A stretch of DNA of 64,000 nt from Agrobacterium tumefaciens. Its GTDB lineage: Bacteria; Pseudomonadota; Alphaproteobacteria; Rhizobiales; Rhizobiaceae. The notes under the pieces are model-generated. The model did no database searches. It worked only from the letters and a program-made list of their open reading frames with translations, and was not told the origin of the DNA. Of this stretch, positions 1 through 10,061 are shown one piece after another. The DNA lies in assembly GCF_005221325.1 (NCBI RefSeq), contig NZ_CP039888.1, positions 2,621,001 to 2,685,000 on the forward strand. The letters run 5' to 3'. How positions within the stretch are numbered: position 1 is the first letter of the stretch; every line of letters starts with the position of its first letter. The position numbers were made by a program, and so were the translations under genes.

Positions 1-348
1 TGGGTGAACCGCTCCTCTGGCGCCGGTTTCCTTCAGCGCGATTCGCAAAAAGGCAGCTTTTTTATTGTTGCTTTCAACCAGATCGACCCAGCCGTCGCCA
101 AGTTCCGCCATGAAGATCGCAGTGATAACGCCAGGGAAGCCACCACCGCTGCCAAGATCAATCCATTTTTTTGGTTGAGGAAAGAGCTGGAAGATTTGCG
201 CACTATCGGCGACATGCCGGCTCCAAAGCTCCGTGAGCGTGGAAGGCGCTACCAGATTTGTGGTTTTGTTCCACTTCTTGAAAAGCTCGACAAAATGCTC
301 GAGCTTCTCTTGTGTTTCACGTGAAACACTCTGGCCGTTTATCTTCAT
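1..348 (-). CDS. rsmG: 16S rRNA m7G527 methyltransferase RsmG, 5' part only
   Basis: The left edge cuts this gene; 116 N-terminal residues of about 200 are present. It starts at the ATG at 346-348 and stays open to base 1. The SAM-binding glycine loop [11 protein letters not shown] is at residues 64-74, and HVADS at 45-49 is typical of RsmG (GidB), which methylates N7 of G527 in 16S rRNA in the 530 loop. It lies 11 nt downstream of mnmG on the same strand, the usual mnmG-rsmG pair; in this group parA-parB normally follow, which would be just outside the window. Codons 7-12 contain a perfect parS palindrome, so the DNA here has a second, non-coding role. Confidence 0.95.
   Translation of the reverse strand, partial: MKINGQSVSRETQEKLEHFVELFKKWNKTTNLVAPSTLTELWSRHVADSAQIFQLFPQPKKWIDLGSGGGFPGVITAIFMAELGDGWVDLVESNNKKAAFLRIALKETGARGAVHP
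313..328. other. parS: parS centromere site, perfect consensus
   Basis: The 16-bp palindrome TGTTTCACGTGAAACA matches the ParB (Spo0J) binding consensus TGTTNCACGTGAAACA at every position. It lies inside the first codons of rsmG, about 6.5 kb from the probable oriC. Binding by chromosomal ParB is expected from the conserved site, not shown here. Confidence 0.9.
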
Positions 349-359
349 AATCCGACTCG

Positions 360-2243
360 CTATTGGTGCATGCGCAGTTGTTCACTTCGCGTTGCGGTAT
401 CTTTCCGCAGAAGTGCGAGCAGCAGCGATATCGCAGCCGGCGTCATGCCGTCAACACGGGCGGCCTGTGCAATATTCTCCGGACGGGCTTTTTCCAGCTT
501 TTGTTTAAGCTCATTGGAGAGACCTGACAGACTCTGAAAATCGAAATCGTCAGGGATTTTCCTGTCTTCATCCCGTTTAATATCGACGATATCCGCGCTC
601 TGCCGTTGCATATAGACGGCGTAACTCGCCTCGATATGTAAGACCTCTGCGACCTTGCCATTAAGCGCGTTGAGCTCTGGCCAGTGTTCCGCCAGAGCGT
701 GCAAAGTCATGTCAGGATAAGCAAGCAACTCGTAGACGGAGCGACGTTGACCGTCCTGATTGAGTTTCAAACCCTGTTTGGCCGCCTGCGAAGGGCTGAT
801 GGAGAGCTCCTTCATTAACGCGCGGCCGCGATCGAGATCCGAAATAAAATCTGCAAAGCGCTGTTGACGCTCTTGACCGAGAATACCCGTCGCCTGGGCC
901 ACGGGTGTAAGCCGGAGATCCGCATTATCCACACGCAGGGAAAGACGATACTCCGCCCTTGACGTAAACATGCGATAGGGCTCGCTGACACCCTTGGATG
1001 TCAGGTCATCGATCATCACGCCAATATAAGATTCCGTCCGGCTAAAATGAAGCGGATGGGTGTTGCCAGCGTAAAGCGAGGCATTCAGGCCAGCAACAAG
1101 ACCCTGAGCGCCAGCCTCTTCATAACCCGTCGTGCCATTGATCTGGCCAGCCAGAAACAGCCCCGGTATTTTGCGGCACTCGAGAGAGGGTTTCAGTTCC
1201 CGGGGATCGACATAATCATATTCGATCGCATAACCCGGCTGAAGAATCGTAACCCGTTCAAGGCCTGGTATCGTCCGGATAAATTGCTCCTGTACGGAGG
1301 CGGGCAGGGACGTGGAAATACCATTGGGATAAATGGTATGATCATCGAGACCCTCCGGCTCCAGAAATATCTGGTGGCCGTCCCTTTCGCCGAAACGAGT
1401 AATCTTATCCTCAATCGATGGGCAATAACGCGGGCCAACCCCTTCGATCTGCCCGGAATACATGGCAGAGAGGTGAATATTGTCCTGGATGATTTTGTGG
1501 CCTGCTGGAGTCGTGCGGGTCACACCACATTCGATTTGCGGATTGAGTATACGGTCCGTCATAAATGAGAATGGGACGGGATCCTCATCAGCCGCCTGCC
1601 GATCCACGGCGTTCCAATCGATGGTACGGCCATCCAAACGGGCAGGCGTGCCGGTTTTGAGCCGACCCATGGCGAGACCAAGCCGCGATAGCGTTTCGGA
1701 AAGGCCGAGAGAAGGCATTTCGCCAACTCGGCCGGCTGGAATCTTTTCGGAACCGATATGGATAAGACCACGCAGAAAAGTTCCGCTGGTGAGTACTACA
1801 GCCCCACAAGGAATCCGGCTACCATTTTTCATGATAACGGCAGCGACCCGATCATTGTCCATTTCAATATCAAAAGCATCGCCTTCGATAATTCTCAGGT
1901 TATCAATGGCATCGATTTCCCGCTGCATCGCTTCACGGTAGAGTCGGCGGTCAGCCTGCGTGCGCGGCCCACGAACGGCCGGACCCTTTTTCCGGTTGAG
2001 CATACGGAATTGAATGCCCGCAGCATCTGCGACCCTGCCCATCAATCCATCCAGCGCATCGATCTCACGAACGAGATGACCCTTTCCCAGGCCACCAATT
2101 GCGGGATTACAGGACATGACCCCAATCGTTTCGCGCTTGTGGGTAACAAGAGCGGTTTTTGCACCATGCCTTGCAGCGGCAGCGGCAGCTTCACTGCCGG
2201 CATGACCGCCACCAATAATAATGACATCGAATGACTGGTGCAT
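360..2243 (-). CDS. mnmG: tRNA uridine-5-carboxymethylaminomethyl synthesis enzyme MnmG (GidA)
   Basis: Encodes 627 residues, the usual length. With MnmE it installs the 5-(carboxymethylamino)methyl group on the wobble uridine of several tRNAs, using FAD and NADH. The N-terminal FAD-binding Rossmann motif IIGGGHAG begins near residue 9; [13 protein letters not shown] follows near residue 44; and [16 protein letters not shown], the GidA signature, lies in the middle third. The start ATG at 2241-2243 begins [12 protein letters not shown], so little can lie upstream. It sits in a leftward run mnmE-mnmG-rsmG, with a parS-like site between it and mnmE. Both partners of the MnmEG complex are thus next to each other. 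Confidence 0.97.
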   Translation of the reverse strand: MHQSFDVIIIGGGHAGSEAAAAAARHGAKTALVTHKRETIGVMSCNPAIGGLGKGHLVREIDALDGLMGRVADAAGIQFRMLNRKKGPAVRGPRTQADRRLYREAMQREIDAIDNLRIIEGDAFDIEMDNDRVAAVIMKNGSRIPCGAVVLTSGTFLRGLIHIGSEKIPAGRVGEMPSLGLSETLSRLGLAMGRLKTGTPARLDGRTIDWNAVDRQAADEDPVPFSFMTDRILNPQIECGVTRTTPAGHKIIQDNIHLSAMYSGQIEGVGPRYCPSIEDKITRFGERDGHQIFLEPEGLDDHTIYPNGISTSLPASVQEQFIRTIPGLERVTILQPGYAIEYDYVDPRELKPSLECRKIPGLFLAGQINGTTGYEEAGAQGLVAGLNASLYAGNTHPLHFSRTESYIGVMIDDLTSKGVSEPYRMFTSRAEYRLSLRVDNADLRLTPVAQATGILGQERQQRFADFISDLDRGRALMKELSISPSQAAKQGLKLNQDGQRRSVYELLAYPDMTLHALAEHWPELNALNGKVAEVLHIEASYAVYMQRQSADIVDIKRDEDRKIPDDFDFQSLSGLSNELKQKLEKARPENIAQAARVDGMTPAAISLLLALLRKDTATRSEQLRMHQ

Positions 2244-2287
2244 TTTCCTGCGCCCTGTTTAATGCATCGACCTCACTATGGTGCCGA

Positions 2288-2303
2288 TGTTTCACGTGAA
2301 TCA
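2288..2303. other. parS-like site (15 of 16)
   Basis: TGTTTCACGTGAATCA differs from the perfect parS palindrome only at position 14. It overlaps the stop codon of mnmE and lies in the short mnmE-mnmG gap. Probable ParB binding site by sequence similarity. Confidence 0.75.
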
Positions 2304-3629
2304 TTTTCCTATGCAGAATTCCGAGAAGATCACGCCCAGCAAATCTTCTACATCAACGCGGCCGGTGATCCGTCCGAGCGATGTCGCGGCGAGCCTTAGA
2401 TATTCCGACCTTATCGCGAGGTCCAGGGTCTCAGAATCAAGCGCATCACTAACATAGTTCAGCGTCTCTTCAAGTCGTTTTTTATGGCGGGCACGGGCAG
2501 GAACCAAAGTCTGGCCAGCACCGACCTGTTTTTCTATCTCTCGCTTGAGGGCTGAGCGCAATTCATCGAGGCCTGTGCCTTCTTTTGCTGAGACAAACAA
2601 ATCAAATTCATCATCCGAAGCGTGAGAGCGAAACGCAGATTTTGTTCTCACCCGCAAGGAGCTCTGATTATCAAATAAGCCAATAGATTGTTTCGGAGTC
2701 GAATCATTATCTTGCAGCAATAAAATAAGATCTGCAGTTTCCGCGGTCAGAACCGCACGCCGAACGCCTTCCTGTTCCACCACATCCTCAGTCTCCCGAA
2801 TTCCTGCGGTATCGAATATCCGCACCAGATATCCGTCCAGATTGATGTCGACGCTTAAAACATCTCTCGTCGTCCCGGCAATGTCGGTAACAATTGCCAC
2901 GTCACGACCGCTCAACGCATTAAGCAGAGTGGACTTACCCACATTTGGTTCGCCTACAAGCGCCACTTTAAAGCCATCGCGAATGATTTCGCCGCTTCCA
3001 CCGCCTTTAAGGTGATCGCTGATTTCACCCTTGAGCTCCGCCATCGCTTCCCAAACCCGGGCAGCAACGGAATCCGGCACATCCTCCTCATCGGCAAAAT
3101 CCAGTTCCGCCTCGATCAGGGCGCGGGCACGGGTCAGGCGATTGGCCCAGCCATCATAGAGAGCCGATAATTGACCGCTGCTTTGCTCGACCGCCAGACG
3201 CCGCTGCATCTCCGTTTCCGCCTGCAACAGATCGGCGAGGCCCTCAACCTCGAGCAGGTCCATCTTACCATTTTCAAAGGCTCTGCGGGAAAACTCACCG
3301 GCCTCTGCGGGTCGAAGTCCTTCAAGATTCTCGAGCTCTGCAAAAATGGAAGCCACGACCGCGCGGCTGCCGTGGCTGTGAATTTCAACGCAATTTTCAC
3401 CCGTGAAAGAATTTGGAGCCGGAAAGGCGATCACCAGAGCTTGGTCAATGATCTCATTGTTTCGATTCCGAATCGAACAAAGGCTTGTTCTTCGTGGTGA
3501 AGCAAGGTCTCGACCTGTCAGCATCTTCAACGCATCAAAAGCCCTGAGACCACTGATCCTCAGAACCGCGACACCCGCCGGCAGGGCGCCGCTGGACAGC
3601 GCATAAATCGTATCGGCGGAAGCTGGCAT
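2301..3629 (-). CDS. mnmE: tRNA modification GTPase MnmE (TrmE)
   Basis: A 442-residue G protein that works with MnmG on wobble uridine. An N-terminal formyl-THF-binding domain (about 1-118) is followed by a helical domain interrupted by the G domain. The G1 loop GEPNVGKS is at residues 226-233, followed by DIAGTTRD (G2) and DTAG (G3). The protein ends in CIGK, the conserved C-terminal Cys motif essential in this family. The ATG start at 3627-3629 is followed directly by DTIYALSSG, the family's conserved N-terminus. Its stop codon falls inside a parS-like palindrome. Confidence 0.97.
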   Translation of the reverse strand: MPASADTIYALSSGALPAGVAVLRISGLRAFDALKMLTGRDLASPRRTSLCSIRNRNNEIIDQALVIAFPAPNSFTGENCVEIHSHGSRAVVASIFAELENLEGLRPAEAGEFSRRAFENGKMDLLEVEGLADLLQAETEMQRRLAVEQSSGQLSALYDGWANRLTRARALIEAELDFADEEDVPDSVAARVWEAMAELKGEISDHLKGGGSGEIIRDGFKVALVGEPNVGKSTLLNALSGRDVAIVTDIAGTTRDVLSVDINLDGYLVRIFDTAGIRETEDVVEQEGVRRAVLTAETADLILLLQDNDSTPKQSIGLFDNQSSLRVRTKSAFRSHASDDEFDLFVSAKEGTGLDELRSALKREIEKQVGAGQTLVPARARHKKRLEETLNYVSDALDSETLDLAIRSEYLRLAATSLGRITGRVDVEDLLGVIFSEFCIGK

Positions 3630-3718
3630 CGTTCACCTCGGTCTAAAACAGTCAAGCCGCACCCGAATGAACGGATACGGCTTTAAAGCTCTTATGATGA
3701 ATCCGACTAAAGTTCGGA

Positions 3719-4984
3719 TCAGGTATTCATCGATTCGAAGAAATCCGAATTGGTTTTCGTCTGCTTCAGCTTGTCGATCAGGAATTCGATGGCGTCCATC
3801 GTTCCCATCGGTGCGAGAATGCGGCGAAGAACGAAGATCTTCTGGAGGTCCTGACGTGGTACCAGCAGGTCTTCCTTACGTGTACCGGATTTCAGAATAT
3901 CCAGCGCCGGGAAGATACGCTTGTCGGCAACCTTGCGGTCAAGCACGATTTCCGAGTTGCCGGTACCCTTGAACTCTTCGAAGATGACTTCATCCATGCG
4001 GCTGCCCGTATCGATAAGTGCAGTCGCAATGATCGTGAGCGAGCCGCCTTCTTCGATGTTACGCGCGGCACCGAAGAAACGCTTCGGCCGCTGCAGGGCG
4101 TTGGCATCCACACCACCGGTCAGAACCTTGCCGGAGGAGGGAACAACGGTGTTGTAAGCACGGCCAAGACGCGTGATGGAGTCGAGCAGGATGACGACGT
4201 CACGGCCATGCTCGACCAGGCGCTTCGCCTTTTCGATGACCATTTCGGCGACCTGGACGTGGCGTACAGCCGGTTCGTCGAAGGTGGAGGACACAACCTC
4301 ACCCTTTACCGAACGCTGCATGTCGGTCACTTCTTCCGGACGCTCATCGATCAGCAGAACGATTAGATAGCACTCCGGGTGATTCGCCGTGATGGAATGA
4401 GCGATGTTCTGCAGCAGAACCGTTTTACCAGTGCGCGGCGGCGCCACGATCAATCCGCGCTGGCCCTTGCCGAGCGGCGCGACGAGGTCGATGACGCGCG
4501 ACGACAGATCCTTCGATGTTGGAACTTCCAGTTCCATCTTGAAGCGCTCATTCGGGTAAAGCGGCGTCAGATTGTCGAAGTGAACCTTGTGACGGATCTT
4601 TTCCGGGTCGTCGAAATTGATCGTATTGACCTTGAGAAGCGCGAAATACCGTTCGCCTTCCTTCGGACCACGGATCGGCCCTTCAACAGTATCGCCGGTC
4701 TTCAGCGAGAAGCGGCGAATCTGCGAGGGCGAAATATAGATATCGTCCGGGCCGGGCAGATAGTTTGCGTTTGCAGAACGCAGGAACCCGAACCCGTCCT
4801 GCAGGACTTCAACGACGCCTTCGCCGATGATTTCGATGTCCTGGCTCGCGAGAACCTTGAGGATTGCGAACATGAGCTCCTGCTTGCGCATGGTGCTCGC
4901 ATTTTCAACTTCCAGGGATTCGGCAAAAGTCAACAAGTCGGTAGGCGATTTGCTCTTAAGTTCCTGAAGCTTCATTTCAGCCAT
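3719..4984 (-). CDS. rho: transcription termination factor Rho
   Basis: Encodes 421 residues, standard for Rho, the hexameric RNA-dependent ATPase that ends transcription at unstructured C-rich RNA. The RNA-binding domain holds DGFGFLR (RNP1) at 63-69; Walker A APPRTGKT is at 181-188 and Walker B VVILLDS at about 263-269. It starts [10 protein letters not shown]; a second ATG three codons in is possible. It lies between hemJ and mnmE, all leftward. The 186-nt gap upstream to hemJ could hold its own leader, since rho is autoregulated in other bacteria, but no clear hairpin or promoter was identified there. Confidence 0.97.
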   Translation of the reverse strand: MAEMKLQELKSKSPTDLLTFAESLEVENASTMRKQELMFAILKVLASQDIEIIGEGVVEVLQDGFGFLRSANANYLPGPDDIYISPSQIRRFSLKTGDTVEGPIRGPKEGERYFALLKVNTINFDDPEKIRHKVHFDNLTPLYPNERFKMELEVPTSKDLSSRVIDLVAPLGKGQRGLIVAPPRTGKTVLLQNIAHSITANHPECYLIVLLIDERPEEVTDMQRSVKGEVVSSTFDEPAVRHVQVAEMVIEKAKRLVEHGRDVVILLDSITRLGRAYNTVVPSSGKVLTGGVDANALQRPKRFFGAARNIEEGGSLTIIATALIDTGSRMDEVIFEEFKGTGNSEIVLDRKVADKRIFPALDILKSGTRKEDLLVPRQDLQKIFVLRRILAPMGTMDAIEFLIDKLKQTKTNSDFFESMNT

Positions 4985-5170
4985 GAAGGGAAGACCGTTT
5001 GATAATGTAATGTCGGGGGAGGGCGTGTTCGCGAATCAGATGCTGTGGGAGATACCGCAGATGACTGAATAATTCACATGCCACGAAGATGAGTGAACTG
5101 AAAATAGCGATTGAATACGGCGGCTGCAAGAGGAAAGCACGAATTCCGCGAAATTTATCGTCGCACCGTC

Positions 5171-5716
5171 TTAACCAAACGGTTTCACAACCACAAGTAT
5201 GACAATCAGGATCATTAGAACGGTCGGAACTTCGTTCATCAACCGCCAGTGACGGGCCGGTCTTGTATTTTCATCCCGCGCAAAACGTTTTGCGCTACGG
5301 ATGAAGTAAACATGGGTGGCGGTCAGAAGCACGACCAGCCCGATCTTCGCATGCAGCCAGCCGCCGGAAAAACCATAAACCGACCAAGCGAGATAGAGCC
5401 CCAATATCCAGGATATCATCATCGCTGGGTTCATGATCACCCTGATCAGCCGCTGCTCCATCACCTTGAAGGTTTCAGATTGCTGCGAACCGGCAGGTGC
5501 ATCGGTGTGATAGATAAAAAGCCGCGGCAGGTAGAAAATCGCGGCCATCCACGAGATCACGGCGACGATATGCAGCGCCTTGACCCAGAGATAGAGATCG
5601 GCGGGATCGGCGTAAAATACGAGCGCGATGAAAGCGGCAAAGACACCGAGTGCGACACCGGCACGCAAAGCCGCCTTGTTTCCGGAGCGGGCCGAGGTCT
5701 GTTTTTCCTCGCTCAT
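5171..5716 (-). CDS. hemJ: protoporphyrinogen IX oxidase HemJ (UPF0093)
   Basis: A 181-residue membrane protein with about four transmembrane segments. The conserved HemJ motifs [12 protein letters not shown] (His47 region) and YLPRLFIYH are present, as is the C-terminal NEVPT segment before the last helix. HemJ oxidises protoporphyrinogen IX to protoporphyrin IX in the penultimate step of haem synthesis. Its ATG at 5714-5716 overlaps the hemE stop by four bases (ATGA), so the two are probably translationally coupled; a longer in-frame extension upstream would only read hemE DNA and is rejected. HemE and HemJ act in the same pathway. Confidence 0.93.
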   Translation of the reverse strand: MSEEKQTSARSGNKAALRAGVALGVFAAFIALVFYADPADLYLWVKALHIVAVISWMAAIFYLPRLFIYHTDAPAGSQQSETFKVMEQRLIRVIMNPAMMISWILGLYLAWSVYGFSGGWLHAKIGLVVLLTATHVYFIRSAKRFARDENTRPARHWRLMNEVPTVLMILIVILVVVKPFG

Positions 5717-6747
5717 CCAGCACCCCCAACCGAGCGCACACGCTGCACCAGCCGGGTTACGTTCTCCGGATCCGCCTGCGGGGTGATGCCGTGGCCGAGA
5801 TTGAAGATCAGCGGACCTTGCCCAAGCGCCTGCAGCACAGCGTCGATGCCATCCTGCAAAGCCTTGCCACCCGCCACCATCAGCATCGGGTCGAGATTGC
5901 CCTGCACCGGGCCTTCCTTCTGCAAATCCCTGGCGAAGCTTAACGGCACGGACCAATCCAGGCCAATGGCGTCAGCACCCGTCTTGCGGCGATAATCCCT
6001 CAGCAGATAACCAGCGCCCTTAGCAAAAGCGATGATCTTTGCCGAAGGCCGGCGGGCGCGTACCGACGCGATAATGCGGGCGACCGGCTTGATCGCATAT
6101 TCCTCGAATTCCTTTTCGCCGAGCACGCCGGCCCAGGAATCGAAGATCTGAACCGCATCGGCCCCGGCATCAATCTGCGCCACCAGATAATCGGCAGAGA
6201 CCTCAGCGAGGAAAGCCAGCAGCTTTTCCATGGCGGCCGGCTCCTGATAACCGAACAACCGCGCCGGGGCCTGGTCCGGCGTCCCATGCCCGGCAATCAT
6301 ATAGGTCGCAACCGTCCAGGGCGCGCCGCAAAAACCGAGAAGCGTCGTTTCATCCGGCAATGAGCTGCGCAGACGCGACACCGTTTCGAAAACGGGCGAG
6401 AGATGCGCCATGACATCAGACGCATCGAGTTTCCCGATACCGCTCACATCGATCGGGTCCATGGCTGGACCTTTGCCTTCGCTGAAGGACACGTTGCGAT
6501 GGAGCGCGTCGGGGATGACAAGAATGTCGGAAAAGAGAATGGCTGCATCCAGCCCGAACCGGCGAATGGGCTGAAGGGTCACTTCGCTCGCCAGCTCGGG
6601 ATTATAACAGAGATCAAGGAAACTTCCGGCGGTCTTTCGAGTTTCCCGATACTCCGGAAGATAACGCCCAGCCTGACGCATCAGCCATATGGGCGGCGGT
6701 GTGACCGTCTTCCCGTTCAAAACAGTCATAACCTTGCGTTCGCTCAT
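5713..6747 (-). CDS. hemE: uroporphyrinogen decarboxylase HemE
   Basis: Encodes 344 residues, full length. HemE decarboxylates the four acetate side chains of uroporphyrinogen III to give coproporphyrinogen III. The family signature [12 protein letters not shown] is at residues 18-29, and the second signature region [13 protein letters not shown] lies near residue 140. It starts [12 protein letters not shown] at 6745-6747. In alphaproteobacteria such as Caulobacter, hemE is the gene directly beside the chromosomal origin; here too an AT-rich gap with DnaA boxes follows upstream of its start. It is transcribed away from that gap together with hemJ. Confidence 0.97.
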   Translation of the reverse strand: MSERKVMTVLNGKTVTPPPIWLMRQAGRYLPEYRETRKTAGSFLDLCYNPELASEVTLQPIRRFGLDAAILFSDILVIPDALHRNVSFSEGKGPAMDPIDVSGIGKLDASDVMAHLSPVFETVSRLRSSLPDETTLLGFCGAPWTVATYMIAGHGTPDQAPARLFGYQEPAAMEKLLAFLAEVSADYLVAQIDAGADAVQIFDSWAGVLGEKEFEEYAIKPVARIIASVRARRPSAKIIAFAKGAGYLLRDYRRKTGADAIGLDWSVPLSFARDLQKEGPVQGNLDPMLMVAGGKALQDGIDAVLQALGQGPLIFNLGHGITPQADPENVTRLVQRVRSVGGAG

Positions 6748-6973
6748 GGCACCCAGCTTCTAAAAAATAAAATCAAAGAGATTTAAAAGATTTTCTATTT
6801 CTTAGAGTCTGTGGGTAGCAAGGATTAAAATCATTCCAGTCGAAATGCCGCAGCGGCGACATCTCAACAGCGCCTGCGTATATTGATCATGCGAGTGTTT
6901 AAAGATAATTGGGAAAACTGTAATTATATGAATAATTTCATATAGTTATTTATACGGCAATAAATTTCGTCTC

Positions 6974-6982
6974 TGTGGATAA
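6974..6982 (-). promoter_or_regulatory. DnaA box, perfect
   Basis: The minus strand reads TTATCCACA, the strongest DnaA box. It is next to the A/T-rich stretch of the probable origin. Confidence 0.8.
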
Positions 6983-7062
6983 TCTGGGGAAAATTCTGAA
7001 CAGTTTCGCACTATTCCATTAATTCACAGGCGCCGTGAAGGCGAGAGACACCACTTGCGAAT

Positions 7063-7071
7063 TGTGGAAAA
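7063..7071 (-). promoter_or_regulatory. DnaA box, relaxed consensus
   Basis: The minus strand reads TTTTCCACA, which fits TTWTNCACA. It has the same orientation as the box at 6974. Confidence 0.65.
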
Positions 7072-7155
7072 ACACCACCTTATTCACCTCGCGGTTCGGC
7101 CCGCCGGGCAATTCAGAGACTTGTCCAAGTTTATCAACAGGGGGAGAAAAACAGC

Positions 7156-7977
7156 GTGGAGAACAAAAAAAGTTTCTTCCATCTGCACCTGATTTCGGAC
7201 TCGACGGGAGAGACTCTGATGTCGGCCGGCCGCGCCGTCTCGGCGCAGTTCCATGCCTCCATGCCGGTGGAACATGTCTATCCGATGATCCGTAACCAGA
7301 AACAGCTCGCGCAGGTCGTGGATCTCATCGACAAGGAACCGGGCATTGTTCTTTATACGATCGTTGACCAGCAGCTGGCCGAATTCCTGGATCTACGCTG
7401 TCATGCGATCGGTGTGCCTTGCGTCAACGTGCTTGAACCCATCATTGGTATCTTCCAGACCTATCTTGGTGCGCCATCGCGAAGGCGGGTGGGCGCACAA
7501 CATGCGCTGAATGCCGATTATTTTGCGCGGATCGAAGCGCTCAATTTCGCCATGGATCATGATGACGGACAGATGCCGGAGACCTACGACGAGGCGGATG
7601 TCGTCATCATCGGCATCAGCCGCACGTCGAAAACACCAACCAGCATCTATCTCGCCAACAGGGGCATAAAGACCGCCAATATTCCGGTTGTTCCCAATGT
7701 GCCTTTGCCCGATAGCCTCTATGCCGCTACCCGGCCTCTGATAGTCGGTCTCGTCGCGACATCGGATCGCATATCGCAGGTTCGTGAGAACCGGGAGCTG
7801 GGCGCAACCGGCGGATTTGACAGTGGCCGTTACACGGATCGCGCCACCATCATGGAAGAGCTGAAATATGCGCGCGCTCTCTGCGCGCGCAACAATTGGC
7901 CGCTGATCGATGTCACACGCCGTTCCATCGAGGAAACGGCTGCGGCGATCCTTGCCCTACGCCCGAGGACGCGATAA
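7156..7977 (+). CDS. ppsR: pyruvate, phosphate dikinase regulatory protein (DUF299)
   Basis: A 273-residue bifunctional kinase/phosphorylase that inactivates pyruvate phosphate dikinase (or PEP synthetase) by ADP-dependent threonine phosphorylation and reverses this with phosphate. The N-terminus [13 protein letters not shown] and the P-loop-like GISRTSKT at residues 153-160 are family hallmarks. The start is GTG at 7156, preceded by a purine-rich GGGGGAGAAA; no ATG fits. It is the first gene to the right of the probable origin and is followed by maf. Substrate choice (PpdK or PpsA) cannot be told from this window; rhizobia usually have PpdK. Confidence 0.93.
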   Translation: MENKKSFFHLHLISDSTGETLMSAGRAVSAQFHASMPVEHVYPMIRNQKQLAQVVDLIDKEPGIVLYTIVDQQLAEFLDLRCHAIGVPCVNVLEPIIGIFQTYLGAPSRRRVGAQHALNADYFARIEALNFAMDHDDGQMPETYDEADVVIIGISRTSKTPTSIYLANRGIKTANIPVVPNVPLPDSLYAATRPLIVGLVATSDRISQVRENRELGATGGFDSGRYTDRATIMEELKYARALCARNNWPLIDVTRRSIEETAAAILALRPRTR

Positions 7978-8007
7978 TCCGGTCGCATCATCAGGAGCAG
8001 ACAGTCG

Positions 8008-8607
8008 ATGAAACAAGAGTTGATCCTCGCCTCGTCCAGCGCATCCCGGCAGATGCTGATGCGCAATGCGGGGCTGACATTTTCGGCAATACCCGCGGAT
8101 ATCGATGAGCGTGCGCTTGACGAGCAATTGGAACGAGACGGCGCCAGCCCCGAGGAGGTTGCGCTGGAGCTCGCCCGGGCCAAAGCGCTTGCAGTCAGTG
8201 CACTCCACCCGGAAGCACTGGTTCTCGGCTGCGACCAGACCATGGCGCTCGGTGCTCGCGTCTATCACAAGCCAAAAACGATGGCGGAAGCCGAAACGCA
8301 TCTTCTGTCATTATCCGGCAAGGTCCATCGTCTGAACAGCGCGGCTGTTCTAGTTCGAAAGGGCGATGTGGTGTGGCAGACCGTTTCCAGCGCTGAGCTT
8401 GCCGTTCGGGCCTTGAGTGCTGAGTTTGTCTCCCGCCACCTGCAGCGGGTGGGAGAAAAGGCCCTCAGCAGCGTCGGCGCCTACCAGCTTGAGGGGGAAG
8501 GAATCCAGCTATTCACCTCCATCGAGGGGGATTATTTCACGATCCTCGGTCTGCCGCTTCTGCCTCTTTTATCGAAACTGCGCGACATGGATGTCATCGA
8601 TGGCTGA
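8008..8607 (+). CDS. maf: Maf-like nucleotide pyrophosphatase
   Basis: Encodes 199 residues. Maf proteins hydrolyse modified or canonical nucleoside triphosphates to monophosphates. The N-terminal [16 protein letters not shown] motif and the ILGCDQ-like [12 protein letters not shown] segment are characteristic, and the C-terminal [12 protein letters not shown] is conserved. It starts 30 bp after ppsR, and its stop lies inside the aroE start region, with aroE beginning eight bases before its end, so translation is probably coupled. The exact substrate subclass (dTTP/UTP or m7GTP) is not decided here. Confidence 0.92.
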   Translation: MKQELILASSSASRQMLMRNAGLTFSAIPADIDERALDEQLERDGASPEEVALELARAKALAVSALHPEALVLGCDQTMALGARVYHKPKTMAEAETHLLSLSGKVHRLNSAAVLVRKGDVVWQTVSSAELAVRALSAEFVSRHLQRVGEKALSSVGAYQLEGEGIQLFTSIEGDYFTILGLPLLPLLSKLRDMDVIDG

Positions 8608-9460
8608 TTCACGTGAAACACTAACCATAAACGCCTTCGTTGTCGGTTACCCGATCAAGCATTCCCGGTCGCCGATCATACATTCCTATTGGCTCAAAAA
8701 ATTCGGTATCGCCGGTTCCTATAAAGCCGTTGAGGTCTCCCCGGATAATTTTCCGAATTTCATTAAAACACTGAAGGAAGGTAAACCGGGTGCAGCCGTG
8801 GGCGGCAATGTCACCATTCCGCACAAGGAAGCGGCTTACCTGTTGGCGGACCGTCCCGATGCTCTGGCGGAAGAACTCGGCGCCGCCAACACCATATGGA
8901 TGGAGGAGGGTAAACTCCACGCTACCAACACGGATGGTTACGGTTTCGTCTCGAACCTGGATGAGCGGCATCCGGGCTGGGATAAGACCGACCGGGCGGT
9001 GGTTTTCGGCGCCGGCGGCGCAAGCCGGGCCGTTATTCAGTCACTGCGTGATAGGGGTATTGCGGAGATTCACGTCCTGAACCGCACGGTCGAGCGTGCG
9101 CGCGAACTGGCCGACCGCTTTGGCCCACGGGTCTTTTCCCATCCACAGGCGGCGCTTCAGGAGGTCATGCAGGGCGCTGGGCTGTTCGTGAATACGACAT
9201 CGCTCGGAATGGATGGAACCGAAGCGCCGCATCTCGATTTTTCGCAGCTCGCTCCCGATGCGGTCGTGACCGATATCGTCTACGTGCCGTTGAAAACGCC
9301 GATCCTCAATATGGCGCAAGAGCAGGGTATGGCCACCGTCGATGGGCTCGGCATGTTGCTCCATCAGGCAAAACCGGGTTTCAAGCGATGGTTCGGCAGA
9401 ATGCCTGAGGTGGATGAAACGCTCCGTTCGCTGATCATCGCGGATATGGAGAAACATTGA
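8600..9460 (+). CDS. aroE: shikimate dehydrogenase AroE
   Basis: Encodes 286 residues, typical for NADP-dependent AroE, which reduces 3-dehydroshikimate in aromatic amino acid synthesis. Shikimate-binding PIKHSRSP lies at residues 18-25, the catalytic-lysine motif [11 protein letters not shown] near residue 65, NTDGYGF near 114, and the NADP loop [10 protein letters not shown] near 137. The ATG at 8600 overlaps maf by eight bases; a longer frame upstream would lie wholly in maf. Codons 2-7 overlap a parS-like palindrome, which encodes the residues DSRET. The stop TGA overlaps the coaE start. Confidence 0.96.
   Translation: MADSRETLTINAFVVGYPIKHSRSPIIHSYWLKKFGIAGSYKAVEVSPDNFPNFIKTLKEGKPGAAVGGNVTIPHKEAAYLLADRPDALAEELGAANTIWMEEGKLHATNTDGYGFVSNLDERHPGWDKTDRAVVFGAGGASRAVIQSLRDRGIAEIHVLNRTVERARELADRFGPRVFSHPQAALQEVMQGAGLFVNTTSLGMDGTEAPHLDFSQLAPDAVVTDIVYVPLKTPILNMAQEQGMATVDGLGMLLHQAKPGFKRWFGRMPEVDETLRSLIIADMEKH
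8605..8620. other. parS-like site (15 of 16)
   Basis: TGATTCACGTGAAACA differs from perfect parS only at position 3. It spans the maf stop codon and the first codons of aroE, 1.5 kb right of the probable origin. Confidence 0.75.
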
Positions 9461-10041
9461 TGATCGTCATCGGTCTCACCGGCTCGATTGGAATGGGAAA
9501 AACGACGACGGCGAAGCTCTTTGCCGACGAGGGTGTTCCGGTTCTCGATTCCGATGAGGTCGTGCACGGGCTTTATCGTGCAGAAGCCGTTCCGTTGATC
9601 GAGGCCGCCTTTCCTGGCACTACCATCTCCGGCATGGTCGATCGGCAGAAACTCGGTGATATCCTGCGGCAGAAACCCGCTAATTTTATCAGGCTGGAAG
9701 AGATCGTTCATCCGCTGGTGCGCAAGAGACAGGACGGGTTTCTGGCGGAAGCGCGGAAAGACAATCGGTCTTTTGCTCTGCTCGATATACCCTTGTTGTT
9801 CGAAACGGGGGCGGAAGGCCGGGTCGATAAAGTCGTGGTGGTGAGTTGCGCGCCGGATATCCAGCGCGAGCGGGTTTTATCCCGGCCGGGTATGACGGAA
9901 GAGAAATTTGACATGATCCTTGCCCGGCAGATGCCTGATGCGGAAAAGCGCCGGCGCGCCGATTTTGTCATCGATTCCGGAAATGGTGTCGAAGCAGCGC
10001 GGGATCAGGTAAAAGAAATTCTGCAGAAACTGGGCGCTTGA
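9460..10041 (+). CDS. coaE: dephospho-CoA kinase CoaE
   Basis: Encodes 193 residues, full length. CoaE phosphorylates dephospho-CoA in the last step of CoA synthesis. The P-loop GSIGMGKT is at residues 8-15, and LDSDEVVH and DIPLLFETG, both family motifs, follow. The ATG at 9460 shares its first base with the aroE stop (TGATG); a TTG three bases earlier is possible but less likely. Placement between aroE and dnaQ is the conserved alphaproteobacterial order. Its sister gene coaA lies at 47-48 kb in this window. Confidence 0.95.
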   Translation: MIVIGLTGSIGMGKTTTAKLFADEGVPVLDSDEVVHGLYRAEAVPLIEAAFPGTTISGMVDRQKLGDILRQKPANFIRLEEIVHPLVRKRQDGFLAEARKDNRSFALLDIPLLFETGAEGRVDKVVVVSCAPDIQRERVLSRPGMTEEKFDMILARQMPDAEKRRRADFVIDSGNGVEAARDQVKEILQKLGA

Positions 10042-10061
10042 GTCGCGCCGCGGAGAGACGA

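Larger units (their letters stand above)
6748..7155. other. oriC: probable chromosomal replication origin (oriC), hemE-ppsR gap
   Basis: This 408-bp gap between divergent hemE and ppsR holds no gene. It contains a perfect DnaA box (TGTGGATAA, 6974-6982), a second matching the relaxed consensus (TGTGGAAAA, 7063-7071) and three one-mismatch copies (7020-7028, 7080-7088, 7131-7139). A stretch at about 6897-6966 is roughly 80% A/T by eye and is the best candidate for the unwinding element. A GANTC methylation site (GAGTC) is at 6805-6809. The position beside hemE matches origins known in Caulobacter and Rhizobiales. No exact CtrA site (TTAA-N7-TTAA) was found. Function is inferred from context and motifs. 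Confidence 0.8.

Noticed and set aside
6748..7155. CtrA binding sites in the origin
   Set aside because: No TTAA-N7-TTAA pair is present; scattered TTAA tetramers have wrong spacing.
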